From the NCBI GenBank assembly GCA_900545725.1, contig URAI01000025.1:1-27526 (forward strand): 27,526 nucleotides of DNA, read 5' to 3'. Origin of the DNA: an uncultured Eubacterium sp. (GTDB lineage Bacteria > Bacillota > Clostridia > Lachnospirales > Lachnospiraceae). The translations under genes and the position numbers were made by a program. Positions 7,555-14,871 of the stretch are shown in pieces (the first letter of the stretch is position 1; each line of letters opens with the position of its first letter). The notes below the pieces were generated by a model, which searched no databases, was not told the DNA's origin, and saw nothing but the letters and a program-made list of their open reading frames with translations.

Positions 7555-9210
7555 GTGGAAAATAATAAAAGAAGAAATGGCATACAGGTAATGCTTGGAC
7601 TTATCGGACTTATAAAGCCAATGCTTGGAATAATGATTCTTGCAATAATTATGGGATGTATAGGTAATCTCATGGCAATATCAATTACAATTCTTGGATG
7701 TATGGGCCTTATGGAAGTGGCAGGAATATACAAGGGTATTGCACTAAGTACAATTCTTATCCTGACTGTTGTGCTTGGAATAATGCGTGGTCCATTAAGA
7801 TATGCAGAGCAGGCATGTAATCATTATATAGCATTTAAACTGCTTGCAAGAATAAGACATAAGGTATTTGCCTCTTTAAGAAGACTTGCACCGGCAAAAC
7901 TTGAGGGTGAGAAAAAAGGTAATCTTATATCTATTATAACAAGTGATATAGAGCTGCTTGAAGTGTTCTATGCACATACTATTTCACCGGTTATGATAGC
8001 ATTTATAGTATCACTTATAATGAGTATATTTATTGGATTAAAAAATGTATATCTTGGAATGACTGCAGCTTTTTTTTATATCCTTGTAGGTGTAATAATA
8101 CCCGTAATTAACAGCCGTCTGGGGCAGGATACAGGTCTTAATTACAGAAAGGATTTTGGAGAGCTTAATACAAATGTACTTGATAATCTGTATGGACTTG
8201 AGGAAATCCTTCAATATCAGCAGTCAGCAGACCGTTTAAGAGTTATGAATGATAAGACAGACCAGCTTGAAAAGTTAAATAAAAAGCTTAAGAAAAGTGA
8301 AAATATACAAAGAGTAATTACAGATATTGTAATACTATCTGCCGGGCTTGTTATGCTTGCAACAGCATATCACTTTGAAAAAACCGGACATATTACAGTT
8401 GCAGATATGGTTATCAGCGTAATAGCAATGATGAGTTCATTTGGACCGGCTGCTGCGCTTTCAGCATTATCTAATAATCTTCACCATACACTGGCAAGTG
8501 GTAACAGGGTGCTTAATCTTTTAGAGGAAGAGCCGGTAACTGAGGAGCTTTTAGTGGGAGAAGCTTTCTGTGATTCGGATATTAATTGTGAAGATATCAC
8601 ATTTGCTTATCCCGGGTCACAAAGGATTATACTTGATAAGTTCAGTCATTCATTTAAGAAAAATAAGATACATGGTATTCTTGGAAAAAGCGGCTGTGGA
8701 AAATCGACACTGCTTAAGCTGCTTATGCGCTTCTTTGCAGTTGATAGCGGAAGCATAAGCTATGGCAATCTGAATGTTAATAGTATAAAGACATCATCTT
8801 TAAGGGATAATATAGCATATGTAACACAGGAAACATTTCTTTTTCAGGATACGATTGAAAATAATATAAAGGTTGCAAAAGAAAATGCGACAAGACAGGA
8901 AGTAGAAGAAGCAGCAAAGAAGGCTTCGATACATGATTTTATAATGTCACTTCCAAAAGGCTATGATACCATGCTTGCAGAGTTAGGCGATTCCATATCA
9001 GGCGGCGAAAGACAAAGAATAGGGCTGGCAAGAGCATTTTTACATAATGGAAATATTATTCTTCTTGATGAGCCTACAAGTAATATTGACTCACTCAATG
9101 AAAGTGTTATACTTAACAGTATAAAAAAAGAAAGCGATGGAAAGACAATAATACTTGTATCGCATAGAAAGTCAACAATGGGAATAGCTCACGAAGTTGT
9201 GCAGTTCTGA
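7555..9210 (+). CDS. ABC exporter half-transporter, CydC-like
   Basis: The partner of the preceding subunit, 551 residues from GTG 7555. The CydC-like hallmark RYAEQACNHYIAFKLLARIR is followed by APAKLEG and SDIELLEVFYAH. The ATPase domain has Walker A GKSGCGKST at about 377-385, a normal Q-loop (YVTQETFLF), the variant signature ISGGE, Walker B ending LLDEPT and an H-loop His. The protein stops 16 residues after the SHRKST of the H-loop, so the usual ~35-residue tail of the domain is missing. GTG 7555 is preferred over ATG 7543 because GGAATGGAG (7540-7548) then sits about 6 nt upstream, as in the clpP leader. Together the two genes should form a heterodimeric exporter. Confidence 0.8.
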   Translation: MENNKRRNGIQVMLGLIGLIKPMLGIMILAIIMGCIGNLMAISITILGCMGLMEVAGIYKGIALSTILILTVVLGIMRGPLRYAEQACNHYIAFKLLARIRHKVFASLRRLAPAKLEGEKKGNLISIITSDIELLEVFYAHTISPVMIAFIVSLIMSIFIGLKNVYLGMTAAFFYILVGVIIPVINSRLGQDTGLNYRKDFGELNTNVLDNLYGLEEILQYQQSADRLRVMNDKTDQLEKLNKKLKKSENIQRVITDIVILSAGLVMLATAYHFEKTGHITVADMVISVIAMMSSFGPAAALSALSNNLHHTLASGNRVLNLLEEEPVTEELLVGEAFCDSDINCEDITFAYPGSQRIILDKFSHSFKKNKIHGILGKSGCGKSTLLKLLMRFFAVDSGSISYGNLNVNSIKTSSLRDNIAYVTQETFLFQDTIENNIKVAKENATRQEVEEAAKKASIHDFIMSLPKGYDTMLAELGDSISGGERQRIGLARAFLHNGNIILLDEPTSNIDSLNESVILNSIKKESDGKTIILVSHRKSTMGIAHEVVQF

Positions 9211-9238
9211 TATTCAGACATATAAAATGAGGATTGAT

Positions 9239-9733
9239 ATGGAAGTTAAAAATATAATTCATCAGTTTGAACCGGTGTATACACCACAGTCAAAAATATT
9301 AATGTTAGGAACGATGCCATCACCAAAATCAAGAGAACAGGGCTTTTACTATGGACATCCGCGTAACCGTTTCTGGAGAGTAGTATCAGATGTAAGAGGT
9401 GAAAAAGAGCCACAATCCATTGAGGAAAAGAAAGCATTTCTTATAAGAAATAATATAGCAATATGGGATGTATTATATAGCTGTGATATAGCGGGAGCAG
9501 ATGATAACAGCATAAAAAATCCTATTCCAAACGATATCAGCAGGATATTGAATAAATCGGACATAAGAGCAGTGTTTGCGACAGGCAGAAAAGCCGAAAG
9601 CCTTTATAAAAGATATTGTTTAAAGGATACAGGCATGGATGTAACAGGCCTTCCATCAACCAGTCCGGCAAACTGCCGTATCACATATGAACAATTGTAC
9701 CAGGCATATTCTATAATTAATAAATATCTGTAA
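9239..9733 (+). CDS. DNA-deoxyinosine glycosylase (uracil-DNA glycosylase superfamily)
   Basis: A 164-residue base-excision repair enzyme that removes deaminated bases from DNA, most likely hypoxanthine. It has the family motif 1, LMLGTMPSPKSREQGFYYGH, then PRNRFWRV, and the C-terminal motif GLPSTSPAN. The spacing and the PRNRFW segment fit the deoxyinosine (HDG) branch better than classical Ung. Starts at 9197 and 9227 are also in frame; ATG 9239 is chosen because GAGGA (9229-9233) lies 5 nt before it. It follows the CydC-like gene by 28 nt, so it is probably in the same transcript, but no functional link is obvious. Confidence 0.85.
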   Translation: MEVKNIIHQFEPVYTPQSKILMLGTMPSPKSREQGFYYGHPRNRFWRVVSDVRGEKEPQSIEEKKAFLIRNNIAIWDVLYSCDIAGADDNSIKNPIPNDISRILNKSDIRAVFATGRKAESLYKRYCLKDTGMDVTGLPSTSPANCRITYEQLYQAYSIINKYL

Positions 9734-9801
9734 TATTTTGTTAATATGTAGAAAAGAGCAGTATTTATATCAACTAAAAGTGGATAAAAAAACTTAAAAG
9801 G

Positions 9802-9834
9802 TTGATAGCACTTATTAAAATGCTGTTATATAAT
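9802..9834 (+). promoter_or_regulatory. Possible ilvC promoter
   Basis: TTGATA at 9802-9807 and an AT-rich region containing TATAAT at 9829-9834 lie 40-70 nt before ilvC. The spacing to that exact hexamer is 21 nt, longer than ideal; using the overlapping TTATAT gives 18 nt. No T-box or other leader is seen, and the 5' untranslated region would be only about 30 nt. Confidence 0.35.
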
Positions 9835-9873
9835 AAACTCAGTTAAAGAAATGCTTTTAGGAGGAATTTAAAA

Positions 9874-10899
9874 ATGGCAGAAGCAAGAATTTTTTATGAA
9901 CAGGATTGTAACGTATCATTATTAGAGGGAAAGAAGATTGCTATTATCGGTTATGGCAGTCAGGGTCATGCACATGCCCTCAATCTTAAGGAATCAGGCT
10001 GTGATGTAATCGTTGGTCTTTATGAAGGTTCTAAGTCTTGGAAGAGAGCTGAAGAACAGGGCTTTAAGGTATATACAGCAGCAGAAGCAGCTAAGCAGGC
10101 AGATATCATCATGATTCTTATCAACGATGAATTACAGGCTAAGTTATACAAGGAATCAATTGAACCAAATCTTGAACCAGGTAACATGTTAATGTTCGCT
10201 CATGGTTTTAATGTCCACTTTGGTCTTATTAAGGCACCTAAGGGTGTTGATGTAACAATGATCGCACCTAAGGCTCCAGGTCATACAGTAAGAAGTGAGT
10301 ATCAGGAAGGAAAGGGAACACCTTGTCTTGTAGCTGTTGAACAGGATGAAACAGGTAAGGCACTTGATATGGCACTTGCTTATGGCGCTGGTATCGGTGG
10401 TGCAAGAGCTGGTATTCTTGAAACAACATTCAGAACAGAAACAGAAACTGACCTCTTTGGTGAGCAGGCAGTTCTTTGTGGTGGTGTATGTGCCCTTATG
10501 CAGGCTGGTTTTGAAACACTTTGCGAAGCTGGTTATGACCCAAGAAATGCTTACTTTGAATGTATCCATGAGATGAAGCTTATCGTAGATTTAATCTATC
10601 AGTCAGGTTTCGCAGGAATGAGATATTCTATTTCTAATACTGCTGAATATGGTGATTATGTAACAGGACCTAAGATTGTTACAGCTGAGACAAAGAAGGC
10701 TATGAAGAAGATTCTTTCAGATATTCAGGATGGTACATTTGCTAAGGAATTCTTACTTGACATGTCAGAAGCAGGTGGACAGGTTCACTTCAAGGCTATG
10801 AGAAAGTTAGCTTCAGAACATCCATCAGAAGCAGTTGGTAAGGAAATCAGAAAGCTTTACAGCTGGAATGATGAATCAAGCAAGTTACTTAACAACTAA
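9874..10899 (+). CDS. ilvC: Ketol-acid reductoisomerase
   Basis: A 341-residue short-form (class I) enzyme that converts acetolactate and acetohydroxybutyrate to the dihydroxy acids in branched-chain amino acid synthesis. The Rossmann motif GYGSQGHAHALNL lies at residues 26-38, and DLFGEQ supplies two of the metal-binding acids. The cofactor loop reads GLYEGSKSW (48-56), where many NADPH enzymes have Arg-Lys instead of Tyr50-Glu51. An acidic residue here is compatible with NADH use. Codon use is clean and strongly biased, as in tig, suggesting high expression. GGAGGAATT gives a strong ribosome site before ATG 9874. It appears monocistronic, with a strong terminator after it; no other ilv genes are in the window. 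Confidence 0.97.
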   Translation: MAEARIFYEQDCNVSLLEGKKIAIIGYGSQGHAHALNLKESGCDVIVGLYEGSKSWKRAEEQGFKVYTAAEAAKQADIIMILINDELQAKLYKESIEPNLEPGNMLMFAHGFNVHFGLIKAPKGVDVTMIAPKAPGHTVRSEYQEGKGTPCLVAVEQDETGKALDMALAYGAGIGGARAGILETTFRTETETDLFGEQAVLCGGVCALMQAGFETLCEAGYDPRNAYFECIHEMKLIVDLIYQSGFAGMRYSISNTAEYGDYVTGPKIVTAETKKAMKKILSDIQDGTFAKEFLLDMSEAGGQVHFKAMRKLASEHPSEAVGKEIRKLYSWNDESSKLLNN

Positions 10900-10931
10900 T
10901 TCCAAATAAAAACATATTATAATATACATAG

Positions 10932-10996
10932 ACACTGCATATTGTGTTATATGGCTATCAAGGGACATATAATACAACATGCAGTGTTTTTTATAT
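10932..10996 (+). terminator. Strong intrinsic terminator after ilvC
   Basis: ACACTGCATATTGTGTTATATG at 10932-10953 pairs with CATATAATACAACATGCAGTGT at 10966-10987, giving about 22 bp with a few wobble or mismatched positions and a 12-nt loop. TTTTTTAT follows directly. This is a textbook Rho-independent terminator on the plus strand. Confidence 0.9.
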
Positions 10997-11197
10997 TATA
11001 TTTTTGTGGAAATATAATAAAGTTGCCAAAAAAACAATATTTATTGTAAAATGTCTATAAAAATGTAAAGATAAATATAATGATAGTCAGCAATTAAAAG
11101 AAACTTTTGCATGTTGTAAGAGTGTATTATTATATAACGGATTATTTACATTATTAAAGAAAAGGAGCAGCGGTTATAATTCCGGTTTGATTAAAAT

Positions 11198-12103
11198 ATG
11201 AACGAAAGAAATCTATTATGTTTTTTAAAGGTATATCAGTTGGGAAATATCCACAGGGCGGCAGAAGAGCTGTATCTGTCTGCGCAGGCAGTAAGTAAGA
11301 CAATCAACAGGCTTGAACAGGAACTAGGGGAAACTTTGTTTGTAAGAACAAGGGAAGGAATGTATCCTACAAGATTTGCTGACAGATTAAAAGAAAGAGC
11401 AGAGGCAATACTATACCAGTATGAGAAGATAAGAGAGGATTTTAAGGAACAGTCAGATGTTGAAAATAACATAGTTGTATTAAGAATTGCTTCATCCTAT
11501 GGTGTATTGAGATATCTTTCCATAGACTTTTTAAAAGGATTTTATGAGAAATATCCCAATATTCATCTTAATTTTGTTGAATATCCTGATTATCCGATAT
11601 ATGAGATGATGAAAAAAGGACAGATAGATCTTGCATTTTTATCTGAGCCTATAGATGCAAATCTTATGCAGGTAATGTTCTGCTTTTCACATAAATTCTG
11701 TGTGGTTATGAATGAAAATCATCCGCTTGCAAAGAAAAAATCAATAGAATATACAGATTTGAATAATATTCCGGTTGCTTTAAAAGGACATGATTATTCA
11801 TTTTTTCCTGTGAATGTAAGCAGATTTGCAAAGGGCGGTTTAAAGCTTGAGATACAGCTTGAAATAAGTGATGAAGCTTTGATTGTTGAATCAGCAAAGA
11901 AGAACTGGTGTGTAGGAATACTTGCTGATTATCTGGCAAGGGATTATGCTGTCCCACATACAGTAATAGTTCCATTTGCTGATGAAGGCTTTGTGCGTAA
12001 TATCTTTCTTGCATGGAGAAAAGATACAAGACCTTCTTACAGTGCGGAGTGTTTTATTAATTATGTTGAGGAATGGGTTGAGAATAAAGGGAATGAGCAG
12101 TGA
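11198..12103 (+). CDS. LysR-family transcriptional regulator
   Basis: A 301-residue regulator. The N-terminal winged helix-turn-helix is clear (GNIHRAAEELYLSAQAVSKT at about 17-36, then INRLEQELGETLFVRTREG), and the rest is the ligand-binding domain (about 90-290), with IDLAFLSEPID typical of the family. LysR proteins usually sense a small metabolite. The iron-dependent alcohol dehydrogenase gene downstream on the same strand is a plausible target because its leader holds inverted ATATCC half-sites. ATG 11198 matches the normal LysR start, but no ribosome site lies at normal distance; AAAGGAG at 11161-11167 is about 31 nt upstream. The ligand is unknown. Confidence 0.9.
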   Translation: MNERNLLCFLKVYQLGNIHRAAEELYLSAQAVSKTINRLEQELGETLFVRTREGMYPTRFADRLKERAEAILYQYEKIREDFKEQSDVENNIVVLRIASSYGVLRYLSIDFLKGFYEKYPNIHLNFVEYPDYPIYEMMKKGQIDLAFLSEPIDANLMQVMFCFSHKFCVVMNENHPLAKKKSIEYTDLNNIPVALKGHDYSFFPVNVSRFAKGGLKLEIQLEISDEALIVESAKKNWCVGILADYLARDYAVPHTVIVPFADEGFVRNIFLAWRKDTRPSYSAECFINYVEEWVENKGNEQ

Positions 12104-12233
12104 TAAATAATAACAGAAGATATAATGTTTCTGGGCAAATATAAGCTTAAAATATTTATTGTTAATAATTTTATACGATAAGTAAGCTGTCAACATATAT
12201 GCAACTGTACAAAAAAGCTTGTAAAAAATTACA

Positions 12234-12261
12234 TTGTAAATATAAAAGAATATATTATAAT
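12234..12261 (+). promoter_or_regulatory. Likely promoter of the alcohol dehydrogenase gene
   Basis: TTGTAA at 12234-12239 and TATAAT at 12256-12261 are separated by 16 nt. Transcription would start near 12268 and give a 5' untranslated region of about 158 nt. Confidence 0.5.
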
Positions 12262-12269
12262 GATGAATA

Positions 12270-12304
12270 GGATATCGGAATTAAAGTAATATCCAGGCAT
12301 ATCC
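12270..12304. promoter_or_regulatory. ATATCC half-site cluster, possible LysR operator
   Basis: GGATAT (12270-12275) and ATATCC (12289-12294) form an inverted pair with 13 nt between them. A third ATATCC follows at 12299-12304. The cluster starts right at the expected transcription start of the dehydrogenase promoter and lies downstream of the LysR gene. Binding by that regulator is inference. The remaining leader, 12305-12425, shows only AT-rich sequence and a strong ribosome site (AGGAGGAG) before ATG 12426. Confidence 0.35.
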
Positions 12305-12425
12305 GCGGCATTGTTTTATGATAATAAAAATCATGTGGTATATTTTAGAAATATAAATATATAAAATAGTACAGCGGATAAGATATAATGTAATTATATT
12401 TATTAATTGTATAGGAGGAGTATGT

Positions 12426-13583
12426 ATGGCAGTGAAATTTATGGTTCCAAGAACAACATATATAGGTAATGGAGCATTGACAGATGCTAAAGATGATATC
12501 TGTAAATTGGGTAAAAAAGCCCTTATTGTTACAGGACAGTCAATGATTAAGCAGGGACATATGGCTGCGCTTACTGATATGCTTGAGGATAATGGGATTG
12601 AATATGTAATAGATTCTAAGATTAGTGGAGAACCAACAGATGTAATGATATCTGAGGGAGCCAAAATGTATACAGACAACAACTGTGATTTTCTGATAGG
12701 TTTCGGAGGTGGAAGTCCTCTTGACTCGGCTAAGGCAATAGGCGTACTTGTAACATGCGATGTTGAAAATATATCAGATTATAATGGTAAGTTTATTACA
12801 AAACCTATTCCACCACTGGTTGCTATACCTTCAACAGCAGGTACAGGTTCTGAGGTTACAAAATTTACAGCAATAGCAGATACCAGAAACCAGATTAAAA
12901 TGCTGTTAAAAGGAGATGTACTTATACCGGTTATTGCTATTGTAGATTCACAGTTTACAATGAATGCACCAAAGAGTGTAACCGCAGCAACAGGACTTGA
13001 TGCATTAACACATGCAGTAGAAGCATATACATCCAGGCTGTCAACACCGCAGACAGATTTATATGCAATATCAGCCATTAAGAAGATTTTTAAATATCTT
13101 CCAAAGGCGTATATGGACGGAAAAGATATTGAGGCAAGAGAAGCTATGTCTGTGGCGGCATATGAAGCCGGTATCTGTATTAATAATTCATCCGTAACGC
13201 TAGTGCATGGAATGAGTCGTCCTATAGGAGCTTTGTTTCATGTGCCGCATGGGATTTCTAATGCAATGCTTTTGAAGAGTTGTCTTTCATATGCATTGAG
13301 TGGAGCATATGAAAGATTTGCAATTTTAGGAAGAGAAACAGGTGTGGCATCACATATTGATTCAGATGAGACCGCAGCACATAAATTCCTGGACGGGATA
13401 TCAGATATATGCAGGATATGTGAGATTCCAACACTTGAAGAGTATGGAATTAATAAAGATGAATTTTTAGGATTTGCAGATAAGATGGCACAGGATGCGA
13501 TTGATAGTGGAAGTCCGTCTAACACAAGAAGAAATATTACAAAAGAGAATATAATTAATATTTATAATCAATTGTGGGAATAA
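12426..13583 (+). CDS. Iron-containing alcohol dehydrogenase
   Basis: A 385-residue cytoplasmic member of the iron-activated (type III) alcohol dehydrogenases, which interconvert alcohols and aldehydes with NAD(P)H, typically to recycle cofactor during fermentation. The NAD(P)-binding motif GGGSPLD is at residues 94-100. The metal ligands Asp192, His196, His261 and His275 are all present (TGLDALTHAVEAYTS, HGMSRPIG, HVPHG). Length is normal for the family. The motif pattern resembles the 1,3-propanediol, butanol and lactaldehyde reductase branches, but substrate cannot be assigned. ATG 12426 follows AGGAGGAG closely. It may be regulated by the LysR protein encoded upstream. Confidence 0.92.
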   Translation: MAVKFMVPRTTYIGNGALTDAKDDICKLGKKALIVTGQSMIKQGHMAALTDMLEDNGIEYVIDSKISGEPTDVMISEGAKMYTDNNCDFLIGFGGGSPLDSAKAIGVLVTCDVENISDYNGKFITKPIPPLVAIPSTAGTGSEVTKFTAIADTRNQIKMLLKGDVLIPVIAIVDSQFTMNAPKSVTAATGLDALTHAVEAYTSRLSTPQTDLYAISAIKKIFKYLPKAYMDGKDIEAREAMSVAAYEAGICINNSSVTLVHGMSRPIGALFHVPHGISNAMLLKSCLSYALSGAYERFAILGRETGVASHIDSDETAAHKFLDGISDICRICEIPTLEEYGINKDEFLGFADKMAQDAIDSGSPSNTRRNITKENIINIYNQLWE

Positions 13584-13691
13584 TATCTTTTACGGATGAT
13601 TTATATACGAACATTTATAATCAAAATGAAAATAGAAATTATAAAACATATTAGAAACAGATATGTATAAAACATAATAGAAACAAGCAAT

Positions 13692-13719
13692 TGACATATT
13701 AAAACAATGGTCTTATGAT
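13692..13719 (+). promoter_or_regulatory. Sigma-A-like promoter without an obvious gene
   Basis: A perfect TTGACA is followed after about 16-17 nt by TATGAT. It is the best -35/-10 pair in the window, yet the next convincing gene is a spore protein, which would be expected to use a forespore sigma factor. Coordinates may be off by one. Confidence 0.55.
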
Positions 13720-13782
13720 ATATTTTAAATTAATAAATCAGCAAAGGGGCTGTTTTATAAAGATACATAAACTCATGCCGGC

Positions 13783-13920
13783 ATGGAACAGAGATACGGT
13801 ATATTTGTACAGTCAAAGGATGGATTATCGCATTGTGAAAAAGAATATTCAACACCACAACATTGTACATCAGGAGCCACAGTTATGCTTAATGCAGTAT
13901 TAAAAGCTGATAATGATTAA
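13783..13920 (+). CDS. Small ORF, 45 residues, unknown
   Basis: An ORF starting MEQRYGIFVQSKDGLSHC and ending MLNAVLKADND, with two cysteines each preceded by histidine (SHC, QHC). Amino acid composition looks protein-like, but there is no ribosome site in front of ATG 13783. A second 28-codon ORF begins within its last codons (13913-13999). They lie about 60 nt downstream of the promoter near 13692. They may be a real small gene or the tail of a decayed one. I do not recognise either, and an alternative frame (from about 13715) is also open here. Confidence 0.25.
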   Translation: MEQRYGIFVQSKDGLSHCEKEYSTPQHCTSGATVMLNAVLKADND

Positions 13921-14149
13921 TTATATTGATGGTAAACCAAATACGGGAAGACAGATAGAGAAATTAAAGCAAACAACAGGATGTAGTAAAAGGTTGTAAT
14001 ATATGAATCGTAATTAAGGTAAATTCCAAAAATTACCGTAATAAACAAATAAATCACAGCCATACTAATAACAGGATAAGCAATCAAGCTTATCTGAATA
14101 ATTCCGACGATTTAATCGGAAATTAATCATAGCATGGAGGTGGAGTAAT

Positions 14150-14359
14150 ATGCCAAATTCAAATTCAGGTTCCAGAACAAAAAAGGAAGCTAAGGAAGCT
14201 TTAGACAGATTTAAGATGGAAGTTGCTTCAGAAATCGGTGTCAACTTAAAGGAGGGTTACAACGGTGACCTTACCTCAGCAGAAGCTGGTTCAGTTGGCG
14301 GTAATATGGTTAAGAAAATGATTAAAAGACAGGAAGAACAGATGAAGCAGGGCAACTAA
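14150..14359 (+). CDS. Alpha/beta-type small acid-soluble spore protein
   Basis: A 69-residue DNA-binding protein that coats and protects spore DNA and is degraded at germination. MEVASEIGV (residues 23-31) matches the cleavage site of the germination protease GPR, expected to cut after Glu24. The C-terminal GSVGGNMVKKMIKRQ matches the conserved DNA-contact helix of the family. ATG 14150 follows GGAGGTGGAG. The gene stands alone, as is usual for this class. Its presence together with yqfC and yqfD argues that the organism can form spores or descends from one that could. Confidence 0.95.
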   Translation: MPNSNSGSRTKKEAKEALDRFKMEVASEIGVNLKEGYNGDLTSAEAGSVGGNMVKKMIKRQEEQMKQGN

Positions 14360-14590
14360 CGAAAGCCATGCTTCCACTGCTGTGGGTTTATCAGTTTTAT
14401 TTTAAAAAGAATATAAATGATAAAATCTTTAGCAGTGATTAATCTGTCATGGACTGTATATATTGATATAAATTTAATCCGAAAAGCATATGCTGTGGAT
14501 TAATATACCAATGTGACAGTTCAGAACAATTAAGCTGTCACATTATTGGGGAAATTTACAAGAATATAGATGTCTTTTATAAGAAATGAG
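14360..14590 (+). other. Intergenic region with two hairpins after the spore protein gene
   Basis: No gene is seen. TTAATCC and GGATTAA (about 14474-14503) enclose the palindrome AGCATATGCT. AATGTGACAG at 14510-14519 pairs perfectly with CTGTCACATT at 14535-14544 around a 15-nt loop. Neither has a T-run behind it, so they look like structured leader, operator or mRNA-end elements rather than terminators. Confidence 0.45.
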
Positions 14591-14642
14591 AAAAGACCAC
14601 TCTTTAATCTTAGTATTTTTCTAATGATGGGGCGGCTTTTTT
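14591..14642 (+). terminator. Probable intrinsic terminator before the tig promoter
   Basis: AAAAGACCACTC pairs imperfectly with GGGGCGGCTTTT (one bulge and one mismatch), and the T-run continues through 14642. It would end transcription coming from the spore protein side and insulate the tig promoter. Confidence 0.55.
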
Positions 14643-14712
14643 GTGTGTTTAAATATTTTATAAATGTATTATAAATTCACACTAAAATTTGTAAAATACA
14701 TTAAAATTTTAC

Positions 14713-14741
14713 TGGTAATATAAAAATAACTGTGATATACT
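14713..14741 (+). promoter_or_regulatory. Likely tig promoter (extended -10)
   Basis: TATACT at 14736-14741 is preceded by TGA, giving an extended -10. TGGTAA at 14713-14718, 17 nt upstream, is a weak -35. The transcript would start near 14748, about 20 nt before the large inverted repeat. Confidence 0.5.
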
Positions 14742-14766
14742 CAATAAGTATGTACATTGTACTGTG

Positions 14767-14831
14767 GTATAGTGTTCATCAATTAACTATCATATTTCCT
14801 TACAGCGATAATTAATTGATGAACACTATAC
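14767..14831. promoter_or_regulatory. Perfect 20-bp inverted repeat in the tig leader
   Basis: GTATAGTGTTCATCAATTAA at 14767-14786 is perfectly complementary to 14812-14831 across a 25-nt loop, and pairing extends about four more bases inward with one mismatch. It lies between the probable promoter and the tig ribosome site (AGGAGGAAG near 14856-14864), which it leaves free. No T-run follows, so it is not a normal terminator. It does not match the CIRCE or CtsR operators known for heat-shock genes. It could be a DNA operator or a stable 5' mRNA stem. Confidence 0.85.
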
Positions 14832-14871
14832 TTAATAATTTACATATATATTTAAGGAGGAAGTAATAATA

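Larger units (their letters stand above)
13584..14149 (+). other. Gene-poor 566-nt region between adh and the spore protein gene
   Basis: No full-length gene is visible. It contains a near-duplicate pair, TATAAAACATATTAGAAACA and TATAAAACATAATAGAAACA (about 13639-13685), a good sigma-A-like promoter, two short overlapping ORFs (13783-13920 and 13913-13999), and AT-rich sequence leading to the spore protein gene. CATACTA at 14061-14067 resembles a forespore sigma-G -10 element, but no clear -35 partner is found. The region could be the remains of a decayed gene or produce a small transcript. Confidence 0.5.

Noticed and set aside
9734..9873. T-box or leader attenuator before ilvC
   Set aside because: The gap is only 140 nt and lacks the T-box sequence, a specifier hairpin and a terminator.
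10189..10569. Minus-strand 126-codon ORF within ilvC
   Set aside because: Codon bias and conserved motifs belong to ilvC on the plus strand; the antisense ORF is a by-product.
14700..14871. CIRCE or CtsR operator before tig
   Set aside because: Neither TTAGCACTC-type arms nor GGTCAAA direct heptads are present; the inverted repeat has an unrelated sequence. The clpP leader also lacks them.
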